Source: DAOMFM01 sp035429825
GTDB taxonomy: Bacteria; Acidobacteriota; Blastocatellia; UBA7656; JADIYM01
Assembly (NCBI GenBank): GCA_044224215.1
Contig: JBGAKX010000123.1
Coordinates: forward strand, 1 to 14,077
DNA length: 14,077 bases
Direction: 5' to 3'
The position numbers and the translations under genes are program-made. The notes beneath the pieces were generated by a model. It searched no databases. It saw only the letters and a list, made by a program, of their open reading frames with translations, and was not told the DNA's origin. Positions within the stretch are counted from its first letter, which is position 1, and every line of letters starts with the position of its first letter. Shown in pieces: positions 7,210-14,077 of this stretch.

Positions 7210-7215
7210 TATAAT
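7210..7215 (+). promoter_or_regulatory. -10 box (TATAAT) for the glycosidase-like gene
   Basis: A perfect TATAAT lies 28 nt before the GTG start, but no good -35 box is found at the right distance. Transcription from it would leave a leader of about 20-25 nt that just contains the ribosome site. Confidence 0.45.
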
Positions 7216-7243
7216 CGCCGGAGTTCAGCCTTGGAGTACTCCC

Positions 7244-10150
7244 GTGACGAATCGATTCTGCTGTGTTGTGGCCGCTCTTGCTCTGGTGACCGCAGGCGCG
7301 TTTCCGGCCCGCGCCGGACAACCGGGTGATTCGCCCGGAGTCTCGGCGATCCAGACCATCTACGTGGTGTCCACGAGCCACTGGGACTACGGGTTCACCG
7401 ACCCGCCGGCGAACCTGCCCGCGTTGATCCGAGCGCACATCAACGACGCGGTGGCAAAGTGTCAGACGGACGTACGCCACAGGTACACGATCGAGTCGGT
7501 CTGGATGTTCGAGGACTACATGTCGGTCGCGTCGCAGGCAGAAAAGGACAACCTGCTGACGCTGATCCGGGCCGGACGCATCGCGCTCAGCAGTTCCTAC
7601 ACCGGGCCGCATTCCGGGATCATGTCGCCCGAAGAGCTCAACCGCTGGATCTATCGTGCGAAGCGCGCACGCGATACCTACAACATCACAACGCGCACCG
7701 CGCACGTCGACGACAACCCTGGGTATACCTGGGCGCTTCCCGACGCGCTCGCGGGCGCCGGCGTCGACCGGCTCGTCGCGGGTTGCAATACCGCGTTTGC
7801 AAGCGAGTTTCCATTGCCGCGCAACGAGTCGATCTTCCGATGGCGCGGGCCCGGAGGCGGCGAAACGCTGACGTGGGTCAGCCGCGACGCCTACACCGAA
7901 GGGTTCTCGACCTGGCAGATCGACGCCAACGCAGCGCGTCTCTTCTATGGCGCCGATCATCCGGAGTGGGTTGGCTGGTCGAACCAGCAGATCATGGCGC
8001 AGGGCATCACGGCGCAGCTTGGCGTCCTCGACGCCGCGGGCTACCCGTACGACGCCGCGCTTGCGATCCTGGCGTTCGACAAGATGAACTACGACGCGTC
8101 GGGCCAGCTGCTCAACGACATTACGACCTGGAACGCGAACCACACCTCGCCCCATATCGTGCTCGCGACGGCCGACGAGTTCTTTGACCACATGGTCGCG
8201 ACGTACGGGCTCGGCGCATTTCCGGTCCGCACGGGCAACTGGACGCAGCGGTGGGAGCGCGGCAAGGCCTACGGCATGATCTGCGAGGCGCGTTTCCGCG
8301 AGATGCGCGACCTGCTTCCGGCTGCCGAGACCTTCTCGAGCGTCGCCTCGCAGTTCGGCGCCTCGTATCCGTCCGCGACGTTCGATACGGGCTGGCGGGA
8401 CCTGATGCGTTTCGACGACCACGGAGCAGGCCTGGGCGGAACGCAGGCCGGCGAGATGACGCTCGCCGAGTGCAACGCAACCAATCTCTACTGGATGCAG
8501 ACGTCACAGGCACGCCAGAACGACGCGCGTGGCGCAGTCGCAACGGCGCAGACAAGCATCGGCTCTCGCATCGCCACGCCCGCAGGCGCCAATCCGGACG
8601 TCGTCGTGTTCAACGGTCTTTCGTCCGCGCGAACGGACATCGCGACGGCGACGATCCCCTCGGGAGGCCAGCCGTTTGCTCTCCGGGACGTTGCGACGAA
8701 CGCGCCCGTTCCATATCGAACGCGAACCGACGGTTCGATCGAGTTCGTCGCCGAGAATGTGCCGGCGCTCGGGTTACGCCGCTACCGAGCGCTGATCGGC
8801 CAGACCGACACCTGGCCCGCGACGGTGACGGCGACGTCGACGACGAACACGGCGACCGTGGAAAGCCAGACCTATCGGGTGACGATCAGCAAGACGACCG
8901 GCGAGGTCACGTCCATCGTCGACAAGACCGCCGGCAACCGGGAGCTGGTGAATTCGGGGAGCGCGTTCAAGTTCAACCGGACGGTCAAGGCAAAGAACCT
9001 GACCGATTTCCTCGGAGGCGTGCCGTCCACGCAGACGACCGCAACGGCGACGGTCACGACGCGCTCGGGCCCCGTGTCAGGTTCGCTGACCGTTTCGTAT
9101 GCGCTGCCCGGCGGGGGTCGGCAGAGCTCGCCGATGTCGCGGATCGACGTCACGCTCTACGACAAGCTGAAACGGATCGACATCGTCGACACGTTCGACC
9201 GGTCCCGGCTCACCTACACCATCGCCGTGTCGGACCATTCAGACCACTTCTACGCGCCGATGCCGTTCAATGTACCGACCGCGCAACTGCGGACGTTTAT
9301 CGACGGCAACGCGCCGGTGCCGTTCGAGCCGCCGTCGGCGACGTACCTCTCGGGACCGACGGTCACCGCCGTCAACAATTCGGACCTGCCGTCGCGCGGT
9401 CTGACGTTGCGCGATTCGGCCGCAGCGTTCGAGATCCAGGTCGTCAGCCCGCAGGTGTTCTGGTACGTGGTCGGCGGCAATCTCAACAGCAACACGTACG
9501 CGCCGTGGTCCAGACCAAACAGGTTTGCCAGACGATGCCCGCCAGCTGCAACCAATCTGCTCGATGCAGACGTCAATGCGCGCCAGAAGAACGAGGTGCG
9601 TGGCGCTGCCCGGAACCGCAGAGCGTCATCGTTCCTTATCGTCGGCTGCAGGCTGGAACTGGGGACGGCCGCTGCGGCAACGGTCTTTCGTCCGCGCGGA
9701 CGGACATCGCGACGGCGACGATCCCCTCGGGAGGCCAGCCGTTTGCTCTCCGGGACGTTGCGACGAATTTTCGCCCGTTCCATATCGAACGCGGCCTCGA
9801 CGGATCGATCGAGTTCGTCGCCGACAACGTGCCGGCGCTGGCTTCCGCCGCTACCGGGCGCTGATCGGCCAGACCGACACATGGCCTTCGACGGTGACGG
9901 CGACGTCGACGACCAACACGGCGACCGTCGAAAGCCAGACCTATCGGGTGACGATCAGCAGACCGGCGAGGTCACGTCGATCGTCGACAAGACCGCCGGC
10001 AACCGGGAGCTGGTGAATCGGGGAGCGCGTTCAAGTTCAACCGGACGGTCAAGGCAAAGAACTCGACCGATTTCTCGTGCAGGCCGTCCACGCAGACGAC
10101 CGCAACGGCGACGGTCACGACGCGCTCGGGCCCCGTGTCAGGTTCGCTGA
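7244..10150 (+). CDS. Secreted GH38-like glycoside hydrolase, frame-disrupted after about 9505
   Basis: The GTG start has GGAG 7 nt upstream and opens a signal peptide (VVAALALVTAGAF, cleavage near PARA, residue 24), so the protein is exported. Residues 39-55 (IYVVSTSHWDYGFTDPP) hold the His-x-Asp pair (H46, D48) expected to bind zinc in GH38 alpha-mannosidase-like enzymes. HVDDNPGYTWALPDALAGAG (154-173) matches the block around the catalytic Asp. A beta-rich domain follows from about residue 447 (PDVVVFNGL). The family fit runs to NSNTYAP near 9505. Beyond that the frame reads a second, damaged copy of 8479-9496 out of frame until the stop at 10150, so the real product is not as translated. 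Likely role: release of sugars from extracellular glycans; substrate unknown. The protein also resembles uncharacterised GH38-related families. Confidence 0.75.
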   Translation: MTNRFCCVVAALALVTAGAFPARAGQPGDSPGVSAIQTIYVVSTSHWDYGFTDPPANLPALIRAHINDAVAKCQTDVRHRYTIESVWMFEDYMSVASQAEKDNLLTLIRAGRIALSSSYTGPHSGIMSPEELNRWIYRAKRARDTYNITTRTAHVDDNPGYTWALPDALAGAGVDRLVAGCNTAFASEFPLPRNESIFRWRGPGGGETLTWVSRDAYTEGFSTWQIDANAARLFYGADHPEWVGWSNQQIMAQGITAQLGVLDAAGYPYDAALAILAFDKMNYDASGQLLNDITTWNANHTSPHIVLATADEFFDHMVATYGLGAFPVRTGNWTQRWERGKAYGMICEARFREMRDLLPAAETFSSVASQFGASYPSATFDTGWRDLMRFDDHGAGLGGTQAGEMTLAECNATNLYWMQTSQARQNDARGAVATAQTSIGSRIATPAGANPDVVVFNGLSSARTDIATATIPSGGQPFALRDVATNAPVPYRTRTDGSIEFVAENVPALGLRRYRALIGQTDTWPATVTATSTTNTATVESQTYRVTISKTTGEVTSIVDKTAGNRELVNSGSAFKFNRTVKAKNLTDFLGGVPSTQTTATATVTTRSGPVSGSLTVSYALPGGGRQSSPMSRIDVTLYDKLKRIDIVDTFDRSRLTYTIAVSDHSDHFYAPMPFNVPTAQLRTFIDGNAPVPFEPPSATYLSGPTVTAVNNSDLPSRGLTLRDSAAAFEIQVVSPQVFWYVVGGNLNSNTYAPWSRPNRFARRCPPAATNLLDADVNARQKNEVRGAARNRRASSFLIVGCRLELGTAAAATVFRPRGRTSRRRRSPREASRLLSGTLRRIFARSISNAASTDRSSSSPTTCRRWLPPLPGADRPDRHMAFDGDGDVDDQHGDRRKPDLSGDDQQTGEVTSIVDKTAGNRELVNRGARSSSTGRSRQRTRPISRAGRPRRRPQRRRSRRARAPCQVR
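8479..9496 (+). repeat. Tandem ~1 kb duplication, copy 1 (intact frame)
   Basis: This segment codes for the beta-rich domain after the GH38-like catalytic region, in one open frame from NATNLYWMQT to NLNSNT. Nearly all of it recurs about 1,065-1,071 nt downstream. Because this copy keeps the frame and the family-like sequence, it is taken as the true one. Confidence 0.9.
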
Positions 10151-10560
10151 CCATTTCCATACGCGCTGCCCGGCGGGGGGTCGGCAGAGCTCGCCGATGT
10201 CGCGGATCGACGTCACACTGTACGACGCAAGCGCCTCAAACGGATCGACATCGTCGACACGTTCGACCGTTCCGGCTCACCTATACCATCGCAGTGTCGG
10301 ACCATTCGACCACTTCTACGCGCCAATGCCGTTCAATGTACCGACCGCGCAGCTGTGGACGTTCATCGACGGCAACGCGCCGGTTCTGTTCGAGCCGCCG
10401 TCGGCGACGTACCTCTCCGGGACCGACGGCCACCGCCGTCAACCCGGACCCGCCGTCGCGCGGTCTGACGTTGCGCGATTCGGCCGCAGCGTTCGAGATC
10501 CAGGTCGTCAGCCCGCAGGTGTTCTGGTACGTGGTCGGCGGCAATCTCAACAGCAACACG
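9550..10560 (+). repeat. Tandem ~1 kb duplication, copy 2 (frameshifted)
   Basis: This repeats 8479-9496 in the same order and orientation, starting at AACCAATCT and ending at CAGCAACACG. Long stretches are almost identical (for example 9683-9768), while others are scrambled (about 9605-9680). The coding frame changes at least seven times across it through short insertions and deletions, for example a 4-nt loss near 9960, a 1-nt loss near 10018 and a 1-nt gain near 10175. Substitutions fall largely at third codon positions. It therefore derives from a sequence that was once under coding selection. Confidence 0.9.
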
Positions 10561-11511
10561 CACGCGCCCACCGAGGCGACGGTGTTCAGCGAATGTCTGG
10601 CCGCGCAGGACCGCACGCAGACCGACGACCCGGGACAGCCTGAAGTCGACTTTGTGCTCGAACCGCTCGAGAACAACCCCTCGCAGAACTATTCGACGTA
10701 CACGGCGCAGTTCTCGCTCACGTCCGGCGCCGTGCGATCGGACGCTGACGCGGGTGCATTCGGGTCGGCGGTGACGGCGCCTCTTCGCACCACGGTGATA
10801 CCGGGCGGGCAGACGGGACCGATCACAGCCGCGTCGCTCAGCTTCTTCTCGGTCGATGCGCCAAACGTCGAGATCCTCGCCGTCAAGCGGGCCGAGTTCG
10901 GCGATCCCGCGGATACGATCGTCCGGGTCCGCGAACGCAACGGTGTGCAGACCTCGAGCCTGTTGCGCTCGGCGTTTGCGATCCAGAGCGCCTCGGAGTG
11001 CACGCTTCTCGAAGCTCCGACAGCGTCGCTCCCGGTTCCCGTACCTGTCGTGCTCGGCCCGCACCAGACCAAGACGCTGCGCCTGCGACTCGACAGTTCG
11101 TCCAGCACGGTGTCGACTCGGCAGGCATCTATGTTCCCGCGGTGGGGAGCGTGGTTCCTCAGGAATTCGAACAGCAGCGGCGACGCCGACGTCACGGTCT
11201 CGTTCGGTCCGCCGAACGTGACACCGCTTGTCGGGGACTGGAACGGGGACGGCATCGACACGATCGGGGTCTTCGATCCGGTGAACTCGGTGTTCTTTCT
11301 CAAGAATAGGGCGGCGCCCGGGGCCGCCGATCTTTTCGTGGTGTGCCCCATCCTCCAAACTCCGGCTGGATTCCGCTCACGGGCGACTGGAACGGCGACG
11401 GCATCGACACGATCGGGCTCTATGATCCGTCGTCCGGCGCGTTCTTTCTGCGCAACACGATTGCGCCAGGTCCGGCGGATCTCGTCTTCACGTATGGCCC
11501 CCCCGGGATGA
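10135..11511 (+). pseudogene. Continuation of the GH38-like gene: C-terminal beta domain and first DWNGDG repeat
   Basis: This frame is the downstream part of the same gene, not a separate gene; its apparent GTG start lies inside the damaged duplicate. Reliable coding runs from about 10455 (SRGLTLRDSAAAFEIQVV) to about 11340. It contains a segment typical of the GH38 C-terminal domain: VEILAVKRAEF, then IVRVRERNG, then VVLGPHQTKTLRLRL. A linker (ASMFPRWGAWFLRNSNSS) follows, then the first repeat unit with VGDWNGDGIDTIGVFDP. The frame is lost at about 11340 and reads nonsense to 11511. Joined to copy 1 at NSNT, it gives NSNTYAPTEATVF, a natural continuation. Confidence 0.72.
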
Positions 11512-11825
11512 CGCCGATCGTTGGCGACTGGAATGGTGACGGCGTCGACACGGTCGGCGTATACGCAACCGGCACCGGAGCGTTTTTTCTCAAGAACACC
11601 AACGCGAGCGGCGGCGCCGATCTCGTCTTCAACTACGGAGGCGGCGGCGCGGTGCCGCTTGCGGGCGACTGGAACGGCGACGGCATCGACACCGTCGGGA
11701 TCTCGACACCCGCGACTGGAACGTTCTTCCTGCGAAACACCAACAGCAGCGGTGTGGCGGACATCGTGTTTTCGTATGGAGCAGGAGGCGCGACGCCGGT
11801 CATGGGAAACTGGGACGGACAGTAA
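11233..11825 (+). repeat. Five units of a 47-codon DWNGDG repeat
   Basis: The repeat core GGC-GAC-TGG recurs at 11233, 11382, 11523 and 11664, with a degenerate fifth core (GNWDG) at 11805. The last four spacings are exactly 141 nt. The first is 149 nt, which is not a multiple of three and marks the frameshift in that unit. Confidence 0.88.
11343..11825 (+). pseudogene. C-terminal part of the GH38-like gene: DWNGDG repeats
   Basis: This 160-codon frame is the end of the secreted glycosidase-like protein, shifted by one frame near 11340; its apparent GTG start is internal. It is built of repeats with a strict 47-residue period, each with a D-W-N-G-D-G-(I/V)-D-T-(I/V)-G core followed by GAFFLRNT-type and ADLVFTYG-type strands. 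The Asp/Asn spacing resembles calcium-binding loops of FG-GAP or VCBS-type beta-propeller repeats. The last unit is degenerate (GNWDGQ) and ends the protein. Such domains usually serve binding or surface attachment outside the cell; that role is inferred. Confidence 0.75.
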
Positions 11826-11858
11826 CCGGAGTCCCCGACGAATCCCCTCGATGTCGCG

Positions 11859-12374
11859 TCACGTGCGCGGATCCGGCGACGCAAGAACCGCCGCGGTCTG
11901 ATCGTCGCGGAATCGTCTGACCGCTTCGCGGAACTTCGGGTGCGCCGCGCCGAGAATCGATGCCGCCAGCAGCCCGGCGTTCGTGGCTCCGGCCCGGCCG
12001 ATGGCAAGCGTGCCAACCGGGATCCCGCCAGGCATCTGCGCGATCGACAACAACGAATCGATTCCTTTCAGGCTGCGCGACTCGACCGGAACACCGAGGA
12101 CCGGAAGCACCGTCTTCGACGCCGCCATCCCTGGCAGATGTGCCGCGCCGCCGGCGCCCGCGATGATCACCTCGATGCCGCGTTCCTCGGCCTCGGACGC
12201 GTACTCGAACAATAGGTCCGGCGTCCGGTGCGCCGAGACGACCATCGTCTCGTACGGCACTCCGAGTCGCTCGAGCACGTCGACGGCGTGGCTCATCGTT
12301 TCCCAGTCGGACTTTGAGCCCATGATGACGCCGACAAGCGGCGAATCGGCTGCGTTGCGTGTCTGGTCCGTCAT
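11859..12374 (-). CDS. purE: 5-(carboxyamino)imidazole ribonucleotide mutase
   Basis: PurE rearranges N5-CAIR to CAIR in de novo purine synthesis, usually with PurK, which is not in this window. The 171-residue product has the class I signatures: GVIMGSKSDWETM (15-27) with active-site D23, VVSAHRTPD (45-53) with catalytic H49, IAGAGGAAHLPGM and PVLGVPVESRSLKGIDSLLS, followed by QMPGGIPVGT. The ATG at 12374 gives the usual N-terminus. There is no Shine-Dalgarno sequence before it, and a good promoter lies so close that the message is probably leaderless. It converges with the glycosidase-like gene, with 33 nt between stops, and diverges from icd. It is complete and shows no unusual residue. 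Confidence 0.96.
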   Translation of the reverse strand: MTDQTRNAADSPLVGVIMGSKSDWETMSHAVDVLERLGVPYETMVVSAHRTPDLLFEYASEAEERGIEVIIAGAGGAAHLPGMAASKTVLPVLGVPVESRSLKGIDSLLSIAQMPGGIPVGTLAIGRAGATNAGLLAASILGAAHPKFREAVRRFRDDQTAAVLASPDPRT

Positions 12375-12380
12375 GCCGCA

Positions 12381-12408
12381 AGTATAGTCAAATCATGCGA
12401 ATAGCCAA
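12381..12408 (-). promoter_or_regulatory. Promoter of purE (leaderless transcript predicted)
   Basis: On the minus strand TTGGCT (12403-12408), a 16-nt spacer and TATACT (12381-12386) form a good promoter. Only 6 nt separate the -10 box from the purE ATG, so transcription should start at or within a base or two of the start codon. Confidence 0.65.
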
Positions 12409-12431
12409 CAATTGCGACACTGGGCGCGTCG

Positions 12432-12460
12432 TTGACACCCCCAGGACGCGTTGGTAGACT
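12432..12460 (+). promoter_or_regulatory. Promoter of icd
   Basis: TTGACA (12432-12437), a 17-nt spacer and TAGACT (12455-12460) match the housekeeping consensus closely. The predicted leader is about 55 nt and includes the GGGGG ribosome site before the icd start. Confidence 0.75.
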
Positions 12461-12522
12461 CGCTCGCTTTCACGGCGCGTCGCGATCCCGTCCGACCGCG
12501 CCGGACACATACGGGGGTAGCG

Positions 12523-13773
<1,251 letters not shown>

Positions 13774-13849
13774 CACGCGCGAGCCACAGGCGCCGGGCCC
13801 GGCCCGCGATCGCCGCGAAGCTCGCGCACAGATCCGCGAAGGAGGAATC

Positions 13850-14077
13850 ATGGGACGCAAGAAGGTAACGGTCGTCGGGGCGGGAAACGTCGGCGCCACG
13901 GCCGCGCACAGGCTGGTCGACAAGGAGCTCTGCGACGTCGTGCTGATCGACATCGTCGAGGGAATGCCGCAGGGCAAGGCGCTCGACCTCGCAGAGTCCG
14001 CGCCGATCGAGGGATACGATTGCCGGCTCACCGGCTCGAACGGCTACAAGGAATCGGCCGACTCGGACATCGTGGTG
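13850..14077 (+). CDS. mdh: Malate dehydrogenase, LDH-like type (partial, 3' end beyond the window)
   Basis: Mdh interconverts malate and oxaloacetate with NAD in the TCA cycle. Only the first 76 residues are present. They form the start of the Rossmann fold: VTVVGAGNVGATAA (6-19) with the GxGxxG loop, an Asp at the end of beta2 (VLIDIVEGMPQGKALDL, D34) that favours NAD, and the family segment AESAPIEGYD. This pattern fits the LDH-like malate dehydrogenases rather than the E. coli type. The ATG has an excellent GGAGG site 5 nt upstream. It follows icd on the same strand and is probably cotranscribed. Substrate choice (malate versus lactate) depends on residues outside the window, but the context favours malate. 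Confidence 0.92.
   Translation, partial: MGRKKVTVVGAGNVGATAAHRLVDKELCDVVLIDIVEGMPQGKALDLAESAPIEGYDCRLTGSNGYKESADSDIVV

Noticed and set aside
7142..8422. A minus-strand frame of 426 codons opposite the GH38-like gene
   Set aside because: It is antisense to a clear signal peptide and catalytic domain and has no recognisable motif. It also covers the divergent promoter region.
9505..9549. Junction between the two copies as an insertion-sequence or integron site
   Set aside because: No transposase, terminal inverted repeat or target-site duplication is visible. The sequence there blends into a degraded match to the region before copy 1.
11233..11825. The 141-nt periodic repeat as a CRISPR-like or minisatellite array
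   Set aside because: The period is a multiple of three, the units are coding with conserved Asp/Asn loops, and DNA identity between units is only partial. It is a protein repeat.
13774..13849. GC-rich palindrome (CCGGGCCCGG) between icd and mdh as a terminator
   Set aside because: It has no following T-run, and the mdh ribosome site follows closely on the same strand. Cotranscription is more likely.

Overview
The window is GC-rich bacterial chromosome, densely coded, with several GTG starts and good Shine-Dalgarno sites. The genes are mainly central metabolism (fatty acid, TCA cycle, purine) plus an accessory hydantoinase operon and a large secreted glycosidase-like protein. The phylum cannot be fixed from sequence alone. 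The mix (Rcp1-type response regulator, E. coli-type NADP isocitrate dehydrogenase next to an LDH-like malate dehydrogenase, a secreted protein with DWNGDG repeats) would fit Acidobacteriota or another little-cultured GC-rich phylum, but that is a guess.

Left block, minus strand (26-4564). A consensus promoter precedes a tRNA-Gly(CCC). It is followed by a single-domain response regulator whose stop overlaps the start of a hydantoinase/oxoprolinase A subunit (ATGA). The B subunit comes 6 nt later, then a 79-residue protein of unknown function. The layout suggests one transcript, although a link between the regulator and the hydantoinase is only inferred. The substrate of the HyuA/HyuB pair cannot be read from the sequence.

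Middle block, minus strand (4561-7088). accA (acetyl-CoA carboxylase carboxyltransferase alpha) is followed by the first third of sucD. This stops being SucD-like right after the conserved CITEGIP segment and runs in frame into the leader of a secreted PsbP-like protein. That gene overlaps by 104 nt a 116-residue basic protein of unknown function. The two overlapping genes have separate ribosome sites.

Centre, plus strand (7244-11825). This is one large gene for a secreted GH38-like glycosidase with a signal peptide, catalytic domain, beta-rich C-terminal domains and five units of a DWNGDG-type repeat (47-residue period). As sequenced it is broken. A segment of about 1.02 kb is present twice in tandem, and the second copy carries many frameshifts although most of its substitutions are at wobble positions. 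Another frameshift lies near 11340. Joining copy 1 directly to the sequence after copy 2, and repairing the late frameshift, would restore a protein of roughly 1,170 residues. An assembly artefact or strain mixture is as likely as a real tandem duplication.

Right block (11859-14077). purE (minus, probably leaderless) and icd (plus, consensus promoter) diverge from a shared 148-bp region. An LDH-like malate dehydrogenase follows icd and runs off the window. icd and mdh supply TCA-cycle steps. The isolated sucD fragment at 6 kb belongs to the same pathway but is away from any sucC.

No CRISPR array, insertion sequence, rRNA or convincing defence system is visible.
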